From: Streptomyces sp. H27-C3
Lineage (GTDB): Bacteria > Actinomycetota > Actinomycetes > Streptomycetales > Streptomycetaceae
Direction of reading: 5' to 3'
Length of the DNA: 64,000 bases
Assembly (NCBI RefSeq): GCF_030063415.1
Contig: NZ_JASITA010000017.1
Span: 1-64,000 of the forward strand
The translations under genes and the position numbers were made by a program. The notes beneath the pieces were generated by a model. The model worked only from the letters and a program-made list of their open reading frames with translations. It was not told the origin of the DNA and searched no databases. Below, one piece after another: positions 7,993-20,062 of the stretch (position 1 is its first letter; every line of letters starts with the position of its first letter).

Positions 7993-9210
7993 TCACCCCT
8001 GCTTGGCTGTGCTTTCGCCAAGCAAGGAGATCTCGGGCGCGGGTGCCGCGCTGGGGGCAATCGTCCTACTACCCAGAGTACGCGCAGGACTCACCAGAGG
8101 TTCCCGGGCCTCTGCCACGGCCGGTTCCGGGGCGGCCCGCACCTCGCCGCGGGCGCCGCCCACCAGCGCGCGCCACGCGTCCTGCCTGGCCTGGCGCACG
8201 GTCTCCCGCGCCGCCCGCACGGCAGCCCGCGCGCTGCGGCCCGCCTCGACCGCGGCCCGCTTCGCCGGGGCCCAGACCGCGTCCCGCAACCAGTGCCCGA
8301 CCGGGGTGCACACACTCAGCCACACCCAGCGCACCGGCCGCCCGAGCAGATTCCGGCCGAGCCACTTCAGCACGCGCCCCACGGCCCGGGAAATGTATCC
8401 GGCGATACGCCACCCGTGCCCGGCGGCTGCGGCGATCTCGCGCCCGACGGGCGTCAGGACCGCACGCCAGAACCAGACCACCGGCTTCACGACCAGGGTC
8501 ACGAACAGCCAAGCAGCCGGCTTCACGAGTACGTTCACCACCACCCACACCACGGGCTTCACCAGCAGCGTCGCCACCACCCACACCACTGCCGTGGCCA
8601 CGGCCCGTGCGGCCACGCCGACCCCGTACCCGAAACCGCGCGCCAGCCACGCGATGCCGTGACCGACCGGGGTGAGCACACGCGCGTACACCCACACCAC
8701 CGGCGCCACCAGCAACGTCATCACCAACCACGCCACCGCCGCGCCCACTGCCCGCGCCGCAGCCGCGATGCCGGAGGCGAAACCGCGCGCCAGCCAGGCC
8801 GCGCCATGGCCCAGCGGCATAAGCACCCGGCGGTACAGCCACACCGCGGGCATCACGATCCCGTATCTGACCACCGGCACCAGGACGTACTTCCACAACA
8901 CGACCCACGGCAGGATCAGCACGCCGTACACGAGGTAACCGAGACCCTTCGCGACGGGCACGATGCCCCACTCGTACAGCCACAACGCCGGTATCACCAG
9001 CAGCACTTGGCCGACCGAGGCCAGCGCGCGGCCGGTCGCCTTCGCGCAGAAGGTCAGCAGGTCCCACACCATCCGCACCGGCACGAACAGGACCAGCACG
9101 ACGATGCGCACCGGAATCCTGATGGCGGCGGTCAGGCAGCCCTCCGCGCGCTCGGGCTCCTGCCTGCGGGGCACCGGCTGTGCGGGCAGGTGGTTCTTCT
9201 CGAAATCCAT
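7993..9210 (-). CDS. Repeat-built multi-pass membrane protein, function unknown
   Basis: The 405-residue protein has a short acidic N-terminus and then a long hydrophobic region made of repeats. A block of about 49 residues, containing L-[MT]-P-[VL]-G-H-G followed by AWLARGF and V-x-P-V-V-W-V, occurs at about residues 130 and 180. Decayed copies of the TPVG motif appear near 252 and 302. Nested inside are 12-residue units of the form hydrophobic-V-K-P-hydrophobic-x-W (LLVKPVVW, VLVKPAAW, LVVKPVVW). The C-terminal 90 residues are Arg/Ala-rich and probably cytoplasmic. It lies between a TIGR03960 radical-SAM gene (with a terminator in between) and its TIGR03936 partner, whose longest frame overlaps its stop as GTGA. 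I do not recognise a characterised family. It may be an actinomycete-specific membrane scaffold, which is only inference. Confidence 0.8.
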   Translation of the reverse strand: MDFEKNHLPAQPVPRRQEPERAEGCLTAAIRIPVRIVVLVLFVPVRMVWDLLTFCAKATGRALASVGQVLLVIPALWLYEWGIVPVAKGLGYLVYGVLILPWVVLWKYVLVPVVRYGIVMPAVWLYRRVLMPLGHGAAWLARGFASGIAAAARAVGAAVAWLVMTLLVAPVVWVYARVLTPVGHGIAWLARGFGYGVGVAARAVATAVVWVVATLLVKPVVWVVVNVLVKPAAWLFVTLVVKPVVWFWRAVLTPVGREIAAAAGHGWRIAGYISRAVGRVLKWLGRNLLGRPVRWVWLSVCTPVGHWLRDAVWAPAKRAAVEAGRSARAAVRAARETVRQARQDAWRALVGGARGEVRAAPEPAVAEAREPLVSPARTLGSRTIAPSAAPAPEISLLGESTAKQG

Positions 9211-9289
9211 GTCGCGCTCTCCCCTGTTGTCGACGCACCCTCAAGGACGCACCCGCGCACGTTCCGGCTCCCGCATACCGGTACATGCC

Positions 9290-9326
9290 GAGGCCCGGTC
9301 ACAGTTTCGGCTCGTGACCGGGCCTC
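9290..9326 (-). terminator. Intrinsic terminator after the B12-binding radical-SAM gene
   Basis: A perfect 13-bp stem (9290-9302 with 9314-9326) and an 11-nt loop lie 16 nt after the stop at 9342. They imply that the membrane-repeat gene downstream has its own promoter or relies on read-through. Confidence 0.7.
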
Positions 9327-9341
9327 CGTGGCGCGCGGGTG

Positions 9342-11264
<1,923 letters not shown>

Positions 11265-11315
11265 CAGGCGAACCTTTGTGAGCTGGCAGGGTGACCATTC
11301 AGCGTACCCCGGCCG

Positions 11316-12896
11316 TCAGGCGCCCAGATCCCCCCGCAGTTTCGCCTGGGAAGCCAGCGCCCACACCTCGGGCAACTCCCGTTCCCTGATCGCCGCCTGT
11401 GCCTCCTCCTGGCCGTACAGCAGGCCCCAGGTGAACGCCGTCTCGCCCGCCGCGTGGGCCTGGATCGCCAGGGTGCGCAGGGCCTCGCGGGCGACCACGC
11501 TGTCCTGGTGGTCGCCGAGCACGCTCTGGACCGCCTTCATGCGTTTGGCGAAGCGCCTCGCGGGCTTGCCCAGCGCGGGCTCGGCCGCCTCCGCGGCGTA
11601 GCGGGCGCGCTTGGCTGCCTTGCGGGCGTCGTGCATCGCGGCGTCGCGTTCCTCGGTGCCCGGCGGGAGGGTGAGCGCGTGCTCTGTGCGGGTGGACAAG
11701 CGGTCGTAGTCCCTGGTGATGGCCTGGGGAACGACCGCTGCGGCCGGCTGCGCCGCGGCCCGCAGCAGAGGTGGGTCCGCCAGCAGGGCATCCAGTGCGT
11801 TGAGCAGGTCGAGGTAGCGCCTGCTGTCGAGTACGGCGATGGTCTTACGGCGCGATCCGGTGCGCCGGGCGACGGACCAGATCCGCAACCGGCCGCGCAC
11901 CGGCCCGAGGAGGAGGGTCCTGGGCAGGTCGGTGATGCGGGACTGGAGGCGGTCGTTGAGCACCTCGTGGTCACGGTCGACGCCCAGCTCCCCCGCGAGC
12001 CACTTGAGTTCCTCGGCGATCGGGTCGGTGACGGTCCGGTCGACGACCTTGCGGTAGGTGCGGAAGGCGCTGCGCAGACGGCGGGTGGCGACCCGCAGCT
12101 GGTGCACGGAGTCGGGCAGGTCGCGGCGGACCGCCGGGTCGTACGCGACGATCGCCTCGGCCTGTGCGCGCAGGTACGCCAGGACGTGGTCGCCCGCGGT
12201 ATGCGGTCCGGGAGCCTCGGCCGCCCTCTTGCCCCTGCCCTGCTCCTTCGGGGCCCGCGGCGCCTGCTTCCCGACGGCTTCCGGGGCCTCCTGCGGCGGG
12301 GCCGTTTCCTCCAGCGCCCTGGCCAGCTTCGAGGCCGAGGACGCGGGCCTGACCCCGGCCTTGCGCAGCCGCTTCTCCACGATGTCGAGGAAGGCCGGGT
12401 CGACGCCGTCGACGAGCTCGACCTCGATCTCGGTCCAGTTGGCGGTCGCCGCCCCGGCGTCCAGGCGTTGCGCGCTGACCGCGTCGATACTGACCTCGGC
12501 CAGCGGTTTCCCGGCCGCGTCGACGAGGTGGCGCAGCTCGCGCGAGGAGAGCAGCCGGACGGCCGGGACCAGTGGGGCGTCGCGGACCCGGGAGCGTACG
12601 AGATCGGTCAGGGCGCGCGGCAGATCGGGGCCGAGCGGTGCGTGGATCTCGTCGCGGACGTCCGGGGAGACGGGCAGCTTGAGGTGCCAGCCCTCGTCGC
12701 TGCCGCCAGTGCGGCGGCGCAGCGTGATCGAGTTCGCGGCCAGCCGCAGGTCGGAGGTGTCGTAGTAGACGGCGTCGAGTTCCGCGACGCCCTGGTCGAC
12801 GACTGACGAGACCCCGGCCACCTTGGTCAGGTCCGGCAGCCGGGTCTCGTCGGTGGCTTCGTACTTCCGCTCGATCTCGCGCTTTGTGTCCGCCAT
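11316..12896 (-). CDS. CYTH and CHAD domain-containing protein
   Basis: The N-terminal CYTH domain (about residues 1-200) has the metal/phosphate-binding ExExK signature as EIERK at residues 7-11, followed by a DTSDLRL strand. A Pro/Ala/Lys linker leads to a helical CHAD domain (about 230-510) with conserved histidines and arginines, such as VHQLRVATRRLRSAFR and MHDARKAAKRARYAAEAA. CYTH proteins act on triphosphate substrates and CHAD domains bind inorganic polyphosphate granules, so a role in polyphosphate or nucleotide handling is likely. Full length at 526 aa. No clear ribosome-binding site precedes the ATG. Confidence 0.95.
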   Translation of the reverse strand: MADTKREIERKYEATDETRLPDLTKVAGVSSVVDQGVAELDAVYYDTSDLRLAANSITLRRRTGGSDEGWHLKLPVSPDVRDEIHAPLGPDLPRALTDLVRSRVRDAPLVPAVRLLSSRELRHLVDAAGKPLAEVSIDAVSAQRLDAGAATANWTEIEVELVDGVDPAFLDIVEKRLRKAGVRPASSASKLARALEETAPPQEAPEAVGKQAPRAPKEQGRGKRAAEAPGPHTAGDHVLAYLRAQAEAIVAYDPAVRRDLPDSVHQLRVATRRLRSAFRTYRKVVDRTVTDPIAEELKWLAGELGVDRDHEVLNDRLQSRITDLPRTLLLGPVRGRLRIWSVARRTGSRRKTIAVLDSRRYLDLLNALDALLADPPLLRAAAQPAAAVVPQAITRDYDRLSTRTEHALTLPPGTEERDAAMHDARKAAKRARYAAEAAEPALGKPARRFAKRMKAVQSVLGDHQDSVVAREALRTLAIQAHAAGETAFTWGLLYGQEEAQAAIRERELPEVWALASQAKLRGDLGA

Positions 12897-12947
12897 GAGT
12901 CGAATCTAGACGCGAAGGCGCTGTCCAGACAGATGGCCCGGCGCGTT

Positions 12948-14150
12948 TTATGCCGTTATGGGCCGCTGTACCCGGATGGACTGCAACAGCCCGATCGCGA
13001 CCCACACCGCGAACATCGAGGACCCGCCGTAGGAGACGAACGGCAGGGGCAGGCCGGCGACCGGCATGATGCCGAGCGTCATGCCGATGTTCTCGAAGGA
13101 CTGGAAGGCGAACCAGGCGATGATCCCGGCTGCGACGATCGTGCCGTAGAGCTCGGTCGTCTCGCGGGCGATGGTGCAGGCTCGCCAGAGCACCACGCCG
13201 AGGAGCACCAGGATCAGTCCGGCGCCGAGGAAGCCCAGTTCCTCGCCCGCGACGGTGAAGACGAAGTCGGTCTGCTGCTCTGGCACGAACTGGCCGGTGG
13301 TCTGGCTGCCCTTGAAGAGGCCTGTGCCGTGCAGGCCGCCGGAGCCGATCGCGATGCGTGCCTGGTTGGTGTTGTAGCCGACGCCCGCCGGGTCGAGTTC
13401 GGGGTTGGCGAAGGCGGCGAAGCGGTTGATCTGGTACTCGTCGAGCAGGCCGATCTGCCAGACCAGGACGGCGCCGAGCGCGCCGGTGCCGAGCAGGCCG
13501 ATGACCCAGCGATTGGACGCGCCGGAGGCCAGCAGCACGCCGAGGATGATCACCGCGATGACCATGACCGAACCGAGGTCGGGCATCATCATGATGACCG
13601 CGATCGGGACGACGGCCAGGCTCAGCGCCTTGATGACGGTGCGCTGGTCGGGGTGCGACTGGTCGCCCGCGTCGACGCGGGCCGCGAGCACCATCGCCAT
13701 ACCGAGAATGATCGTGATCTTGGTGAACTCGGAGGGCTGGAGCGAGAAGCCGCCGCCGAGCACGATCCACGCGTGCGCGCCGTTGACGGTCGCGCCGAGC
13801 GGGGTGAGCACCGCGAGGACGAGCACCACGGACAGCCCGTAGAGGACGGGGACCGCGCCGCGCAGGGTGCGGTGTCCCAGCCAGATGGTGCCGATCATCA
13901 GGGCGAGGCCGATGCCGGTGTTGAGGGCGTGCCGAAAGAAGAAGTAGTACGGGTCGCCGTCGGTGAGCGCGTCACGGCCGCGGGTCGCCGACCAGACCAG
14001 CAGGGAGCCGACGAAGGAGAGCGCGAGGGCCGCGAGGAGCAGCGGCCAGTCGAGCCTGCGCAGCACGGAGTCGCGGGCGGCGAGCTTGGACCAGGTACCG
14101 CGTTCGGGGGCGTAGCGCTGAACCGAGAAGCGCTGGGTGGAGCCGGTCAT
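12948..14150 (-). CDS. rodA: FtsW/RodA/SpoVE-family peptidoglycan glycosyltransferase RodA
   Basis: This is a 400-residue polytopic SEDS protein that polymerises lipid II glycan chains with a cognate class B PBP. Ten or so hydrophobic segments are visible. The conserved loop GSGGLHGTGLFKGSQTTGQF contains the family GxG-GLxG motif, and EELGFLG and the final YGGSSM block are intact. The ATG overlaps the mrdA stop as ATGA at 14148-14152, so the two are translationally coupled, matching their joint function. In S. coelicolor the equivalent gene (sfr) acts mainly in spore-wall synthesis. Confidence 0.97.
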   Translation of the reverse strand: MTGSTQRFSVQRYAPERGTWSKLAARDSVLRRLDWPLLLAALALSFVGSLLVWSATRGRDALTDGDPYYFFFRHALNTGIGLALMIGTIWLGHRTLRGAVPVLYGLSVVLVLAVLTPLGATVNGAHAWIVLGGGFSLQPSEFTKITIILGMAMVLAARVDAGDQSHPDQRTVIKALSLAVVPIAVIMMMPDLGSVMVIAVIILGVLLASGASNRWVIGLLGTGALGAVLVWQIGLLDEYQINRFAAFANPELDPAGVGYNTNQARIAIGSGGLHGTGLFKGSQTTGQFVPEQQTDFVFTVAGEELGFLGAGLILVLLGVVLWRACTIARETTELYGTIVAAGIIAWFAFQSFENIGMTLGIMPVAGLPLPFVSYGGSSMFAVWVAIGLLQSIRVQRPITA

Positions 14151-16312
14151 CAGTCGCGCCCGCCGATCGCGATCTGCTCGCCGTCGACGGGGATCTCAGG
14201 CTTCTCGGGCACGTACGGCTTGATCTTCGGGGCGTCGATGGAACCGTCCGTCTCGATCTTGGGGAGGGCCTGCTGCGGCTTGGGCAGCAGCGCCTTCTTG
14301 ATGTCCTGCTTGCCGTCGGGCGTCAGCCCGTACATCGCTTCGTAGATCTTGCGCACGGCGGGGCCCGATGCGCCGGAGCCGGTGCCGCCCTGAGAGATCG
14401 TCATGATGATGGTGTAGTCCTCGGTGTACGAGGCGAACCATGAGGTCGTCTGCTTGCCGTAGACCTCGGCCGTACCCGTCTTGGCGTGCATCGGGATCTT
14501 CTTCTGCGGCCATCCCTGGAAGCGCCAGGCGGCCGAGCCGCGGCTGGCGACGCCTGCGAGGGCATCGTTTATCGACGCCTGCGTGCTGGCGTTCATCGGG
14601 AGCCTGCCCTGCGCCTTGGGCTTGATCTCGTCGGTGCGCTTGCCGTCGGCGCTGATGACGGCCTTGCCGATGCTGGGCTCGTACATGGTGCCGCCGTTGG
14701 AGATGGCGCTGTAGATCTTGGCCATCTGGATCGGGGTGACGAGGGTGTCGCCCTGGCCGATCGAGTAGTTCACGGAGTCACCGGCGCGCATCTTGTTGCC
14801 TTCGAGGCAGTTCTCGAAGGCGATCTGCTCGACGTAGTCGCCGTTCTTCTTGCCCTGCTTGCACCAGGAGTCCTTGTTGGCCTCCCAGAAGCTCTGCTTC
14901 CACTGGCGGTCGGGGACGCGGCCGGGGACCTCGTTGGGGAGGTCGACGCCGGTCTCCTTGCCGAGGCCGAACTGGCGGGCGGTCTTGTAGAACCAGTCGC
15001 CGGTGTTCTTCGACGGCTTGGTGCCACCGTCCTTCTGCCACTCCTTGTGCGCGATGCCGTAGAAGACGGTGTCGCACGAGACTTCCAGGGCCCGGCCCAG
15101 GTCGATGCTTCCGTAGCCCTTGGACTCGAAGTTCTTGAAGACCTGGTTGCCGATGGAGTACGAGGCGGGGCACGGGTAGTTGCCATGGAAGTCGTATCCG
15201 GCGTTGACCGCGGCGGCCGACGAGATGACCTTGAAGATCGAGCCGGGTGCGGCCTGCCCCTGGATCGCGCGGTTCAGCAGCGGGTAGTTGGAGCCCTTGC
15301 CGGTGAGCTTGGCGTAGTCCTTGCCGGAGATGCCGCCGACCCAGGAGTTGGGGTCGTACGTCGGCTGGGAGGCCATCGAGACGACCCGGCCGGTCTTGGA
15401 CTCCATGACGACGACGGCGCCGGCGTCCGCCTTGTAGTTCTCGTTGGTGTTCCTGTCGTTCTCCTTGCGGGCCGCCTTCATCGCCTCGTTGAGCTCGTAC
15501 TCGGCTACGCCCTGCACACGAGCGTCAATGGAGGTGACGACGTTGGCGCCGGGCTGGGCCTTGTCGCTGTCGGCCTCGCCGATGACGCGGCCGAGGTTGT
15601 CGACCTCGTAACGGGTGACGCCGGCCTTGCCTCGCAGTTCCTTGTCGTAGGTGCGCTCAAGGCCGGAGCGGCCGACCTGGTCGGAGCGCAGGTACGGGGA
15701 GTCGCTGTCCTGGGCCTTCTCGATCTCCACGTCGGTGACAGGAGAGAGATAGCCGAGGACCTGCGAGGTGCCGGCCTTGCCGGGCGCGGCGTAGCGGCGT
15801 ACGGCGGTGGGCTCGGCGGTGATGCCGGGGAAGTCCTCGGCGCGCTCGCGGATCTGCAGGGCCTGCTGGGTGTTGGCCTCGTCGGTGACGGGGATCGGCT
15901 GATAGGGCGAGCCGTTCCAGCAGGGCTGCGGGGTCTTGGAGTCGCAGAGCCTGACCTTGTCGTGCACGTCTTTGGGCGCCATGTCCAGGACTTCGGCGAG
16001 ACGGGTCAGCACGGCATCGCCGTCGTCCTTCATCTTCATCAGCTCGGTGCGGCTGGCGGAGACGACGAGGCGGGTCTGGTTGTCGGCGATGGGCACGCCG
16101 CGCGAGTCGAGGATCGAGCCGCGCACGGCGGGCTGGACGACCTGCTGGACGTGGTTGCTGGCGGCTTCGGCGGTGTACTCGTCGCCGTTGCGGATCTGGA
16201 GGTACCAGAGGCGCCCGCCGAGGGTCAGCAGGAGCGAGAAGACGAGCACCTGGATGATGATGAGCCGGATCTGGACCCTGGGGGTGCGCCCGGTCTCGGG
16301 GATGTTGCTCAT
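14150..16312 (-). CDS. mrdA: Penicillin-binding protein 2 (class B transpeptidase)
   Basis: The 720-aa bitopic enzyme cross-links peptidoglycan made by RodA. A single N-terminal membrane segment lies near residues 16-37. A PBP dimerisation domain follows, then the transpeptidase with S-I-F-K (SxxK nucleophile) near 356, S-V-N (SxN) near 511 and K-T-G near 610. The C-terminal tail is Pro/Lys-rich and outside the cell. It is fourth in the mreB-mreC-mreD-mrdA-rodA order, with a gap of 115 nt after mreD. All three catalytic motifs are present, so it should be active. Confidence 0.97.
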   Translation of the reverse strand: MSNIPETGRTPRVQIRLIIIQVLVFSLLLTLGGRLWYLQIRNGDEYTAEAASNHVQQVVQPAVRGSILDSRGVPIADNQTRLVVSASRTELMKMKDDGDAVLTRLAEVLDMAPKDVHDKVRLCDSKTPQPCWNGSPYQPIPVTDEANTQQALQIRERAEDFPGITAEPTAVRRYAAPGKAGTSQVLGYLSPVTDVEIEKAQDSDSPYLRSDQVGRSGLERTYDKELRGKAGVTRYEVDNLGRVIGEADSDKAQPGANVVTSIDARVQGVAEYELNEAMKAARKENDRNTNENYKADAGAVVVMESKTGRVVSMASQPTYDPNSWVGGISGKDYAKLTGKGSNYPLLNRAIQGQAAPGSIFKVISSAAAVNAGYDFHGNYPCPASYSIGNQVFKNFESKGYGSIDLGRALEVSCDTVFYGIAHKEWQKDGGTKPSKNTGDWFYKTARQFGLGKETGVDLPNEVPGRVPDRQWKQSFWEANKDSWCKQGKKNGDYVEQIAFENCLEGNKMRAGDSVNYSIGQGDTLVTPIQMAKIYSAISNGGTMYEPSIGKAVISADGKRTDEIKPKAQGRLPMNASTQASINDALAGVASRGSAAWRFQGWPQKKIPMHAKTGTAEVYGKQTTSWFASYTEDYTIIMTISQGGTGSGASGPAVRKIYEAMYGLTPDGKQDIKKALLPKPQQALPKIETDGSIDAPKIKPYVPEKPEIPVDGEQIAIGGRD

Positions 16313-16427
16313 GCGGTCCGCCCACCGGTCGTCCGGTCGGGGGCGCCGTGCTGCTCCCCCGGGAGATTCGGCCTCATACGGTCCCCCCTCGGGATGGTCC
16401 GGGGCCGCGCCCCGGGGTGACGCGTCG

Positions 16428-17093
16428 TCACAGTCGCTTGACCCCCTTGATACGTCCGGCCTTCGCGGCCCGGCTGCGCGCGGCCTTCAGCCGCAGTCCG
16501 CCGCGCTGGTTGCCGATGCGCAGCCCGGTGCCCGACGACATCCAGCCGGTGGCGACGTCGGCGCCGCCGCTCTGGGAGTCGGCGAGCGGGTCGTTCTCCG
16601 CGCGTCTCGCCAGCGCCATGATCAGCGGGACGACGAACGGGGCGAGCAGCAGGTCGTACAGCGCGGAGGTGAACAGCAGGCCGCCGATACCCACATGGCG
16701 GGCCGAGGTGTCGCCGACGAGGGCGCCCACTCCGGCGTACAGCATGGTGGAGCCGAGGGCGGCGGCGACGACCACGACCATCGGTCCGGTGGCGGACCTG
16801 AGCTGGCCGTTCTCCGGCTTGGCGAGGCCCGCGAGGTAACCGATGAGGCACAGAACGAGCGCGTAGCGGCCCGCTGCGTGGTCGGCCGGCGGCGCCAGGT
16901 CGGCGAGGAGTCCCGCGCCGAAGCCGATGAAGGCGCCGCTGACATGGCCGTAGACGAAGGCCAGGCCGAGCACGACGAGGAGCATCAAGTCGGGTACGGC
17001 GCCGGGGAGTTGAAGCCTGGCGAGCACGGTGACCTGGACGACCAGGGCGACGATCACCAGGGTGGTGGAGAGCAGCATCCGGTTGAAGCGCAC
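16428..17093 (-). CDS. mreD: Rod shape-determining protein MreD
   Basis: The 221-residue integral membrane protein has about five hydrophobic helices in the first 165 residues and a basic cytoplasmic tail rich in Arg/Lys (RLKAARSRAAKAGRIKGVKRL region). The block FVYGHVSGAFIGFGAGLLADL is typical of MreD. It links MreC and MreB to the membrane part of the wall-synthesis complex. It starts 12 nt after mreC, in the same operon. Confidence 0.94.
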   Translation of the reverse strand: MRFNRMLLSTTLVIVALVVQVTVLARLQLPGAVPDLMLLVVLGLAFVYGHVSGAFIGFGAGLLADLAPPADHAAGRYALVLCLIGYLAGLAKPENGQLRSATGPMVVVVAAALGSTMLYAGVGALVGDTSARHVGIGGLLFTSALYDLLLAPFVVPLIMALARRAENDPLADSQSGGADVATGWMSSGTGLRIGNQRGGLRLKAARSRAAKAGRIKGVKRL

Positions 17094-17105
17094 GAGGTTC
17101 AGCTC

Positions 17106-18080
17106 CTACTGGGTGCCGTTGACGGGGGGCGCCGCCCCCGGGGTGACCGTGACGGTGACCGTGGGGGTGGGCTTGGGACCTGCGGGCTTGGGCGGCAGCA
17201 CGGTGTCACGCGGGTTCTCCCGCGGGGCCTCCACGACGACGCCGACGATGTCGAGCTTGGTGAAGCCGACGTACGGGCGGACGTAGAGGGTGCGGGTGAG
17301 GTCGCCGCCGGAGGGGTCGACGCGAATGACCTCGCCGACCGGGACTCCGGGCACGAACGGCTTGGCCTTGCGGGAGCCGAAGGTGACCAGCCGGTCACCC
17401 TTCTTGATCTTGGCCTTGCCGTTGAGCAGCTGGACGCTGAGCGAGCGGTCGCCCTGGCCGGTGGCGAAGCCGATCTCGTTGGTCTTCTCCATGCGGGTGC
17501 CGACGGTGAAGTCCGGGTCGTTGGCCAGGAGCACGGTCGCGGTGCCCGGGCCGACGGTGGTGACGCGGCCGACGAGTCCGTCGCCGTTGAGTACGGTCAT
17601 GTCCCGCTTGATGCCGTCGTTGCTGCCCGCGTCGATGGTGACGGTCCAGGAGAAGCCCTGGGCCGCTCCTATCGCGATGACCTCGGCGCCTTTGATGCCG
17701 TACTGCCCGGCGCCCGCCTTCTTGAGCATGCCGTCCAGCTCGCGGACGCGGCTGCGGTTACGGTCGTCGCTGCCGAGTTTCTGCTTGAGTGATGCGTTTT
17801 CGCGCTCCAGGGCGCTGATGCGGTCGTGCCGTTCTCCGGAGTCCCGAACGGCTCCTATGGCATTGCCGATCGGGTCGACCGCCGTGGCGACCCCGTTCTC
17901 CACAGGTCCGAAGACCGTGGCGGCGGCCTGCCTGGCACCGTCGACCGGCGACTGTTCGCCACCGCGGATATCCACCGTAATCAGTGCGAATGCGATGGCG
18001 ATCAGCAGCACCAGGAGCAGCCGGCTCTCTCGTGTGTCCCTCACGTGCGGCGGCCGTGCCTTCCTCGTCGGAATTCCCAT
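17106..18080 (-). CDS. mreC: Rod shape-determining protein MreC
   Basis: The product has 324 residues. A single membrane anchor lies near residues 19-37, followed by a coiled coil of about 30-40 residues (RISALERENASLKQKL). The two-beta-barrel periplasmic-type domain ends in VRPYVGFTKLDIVGVV. An extracytoplasmic Thr/Pro-rich tail (PKPTPTVTVTVTPG) is added at the C-terminus, as in other Streptomyces MreC proteins. It organises the elongation complex and in Streptomyces functions mainly in spore-wall integrity. It begins 64 nt after mreB. Confidence 0.96.
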   Translation of the reverse strand: MGIPTRKARPPHVRDTRESRLLLVLLIAIAFALITVDIRGGEQSPVDGARQAAATVFGPVENGVATAVDPIGNAIGAVRDSGERHDRISALERENASLKQKLGSDDRNRSRVRELDGMLKKAGAGQYGIKGAEVIAIGAAQGFSWTVTIDAGSNDGIKRDMTVLNGDGLVGRVTTVGPGTATVLLANDPDFTVGTRMEKTNEIGFATGQGDRSLSVQLLNGKAKIKKGDRLVTFGSRKAKPFVPGVPVGEVIRVDPSGGDLTRTLYVRPYVGFTKLDIVGVVVEAPRENPRDTVLPPKPAGPKPTPTVTVTVTPGAAPPVNGTQ

Positions 18081-18144
18081 GCCTGTATATCAACGATCCG
18101 CCGCACGAGGCGGCAGGCCTCGTACGGCGGATTCTTCAAGCGAT

Positions 18145-19164
<1,020 letters not shown>

Positions 19165-19395
19165 TGAGTTCCCCTTGTTCCCCATGAGGATGCGTCGGGC
19201 CTTCCCAAGTGGAGCGATGATGGCATTTGGTAGGCGAAAGAAGTGCTGTGGGCGTGGAGGCTTCCATCGTAGTGCCGCCTGCACGAACGCAGCGCGAGGG
19301 TCCTTCGCCATTGTGAGCGGAACACGTACCCGCCCCAGTAATGGTGACGTCGTGTCGGAGGGATGCGTTCCCTCCATCCTCCTGCATATACCGAA

Positions 19396-19421
19396 GGGCG
19401 ACCGAATTACTTCGGTCGCCC
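19396..19421 (-). terminator. Intrinsic terminator of ndk
   Basis: A perfect 11-bp stem GGGCGACCGAA/TTCGGTCGCCC with a TTAC loop lies about 32 nt past the ndk stop. It isolates ndk from the mre operon transcript. Confidence 0.8.
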
Positions 19422-19452
19422 CAGGCCACAGCTCTGAATGGCTGACGCTATG

Positions 19453-19866
19453 TCAGGAAATGCCGGGGAAGAAAAGCTTCAGCTCCCGCTCCGCGGACTC
19501 CTCGGAGTCCGAGGCGTGGATGAGATTCTCCCGAACGATGGTCCCGAAGTCGCCACGGATGGATCCACCCTGCGCCTGAATGGGGTCGGTGGGACCCGCC
19601 AACTGGCGCACACCCTCGATGACGCGCTCACCCTGGACGACGATCGCGACGATCGGCCCCGAGGCCATGAACTCGACGAGCGGCTCGTAGAAAACCTTGC
19701 CCTTGTGCTCGCCGTAGTGCGACTCCAGGGTGTCCTGGTCGAGGCTGCGCATCTCCAGCGCGGTGATCGACCAGCCGGCCTTGCGCTCGATACGGCCGAC
19801 GATCTCGCCGATCAGGCCGCGGCGAACCGCGTCCGGCTTGAGGAGGACGAGGGTGCGCTGGGTCAT
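19453..19866 (-). CDS. ndk: Nucleoside diphosphate kinase
   Basis: The enzyme has 137 residues and transfers the gamma phosphate between NTPs and NDPs via a phosphohistidine. The active-site block is NLIHASDSEESAERE, with the catalytic His in it. The start is set at MTQRTLVLLKPDAV; an in-frame start seven codons earlier lacks support. It has its own terminator downstream. Upstream lies a duplicated intergenic stretch and then the DUF4233 gene. Confidence 0.98.
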   Translation of the reverse strand: MTQRTLVLLKPDAVRRGLIGEIVGRIERKAGWSITALEMRSLDQDTLESHYGEHKGKVFYEPLVEFMASGPIVAIVVQGERVIEGVRQLAGPTDPIQAQGGSIRGDFGTIVRENLIHASDSEESAERELKLFFPGIS

Positions 19867-19935
19867 GTGCGGCTCCTTGCAGGGCATAGCGGATGCAATG
19901 CCCTGAGGCTACAAGGACACGCCGGAGAGGCGGCA

Positions 19936-20062
19936 CCCGGACCTGCCCGGCCCGGATGCCCACCGCCACTGAGGGCCGCCGCCACCGAGGCTGTGCCTGG
20001 CGTGGAGCCGCGCCCGGACCCGCCCGGCCCGGACGGCCACCGCTACTGAGGCTGTGCCTGGC
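19936..20062. repeat. Imperfect duplication around the 3' end of the DUF4233 gene
   Basis: Bases 20013-20050 are echoed at 19936-19973 (offset 77 bp, a few mismatches). The run GAGGCTGTGCCTGGC at 20048-20062 recurs at 19987-20001 (offset 61 bp). The second part covers the stop and last codons of the DUF4233 gene, so its 3' end appears duplicated into the spacer before ndk. There is no coding sense in the copy. Confidence 0.7.
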
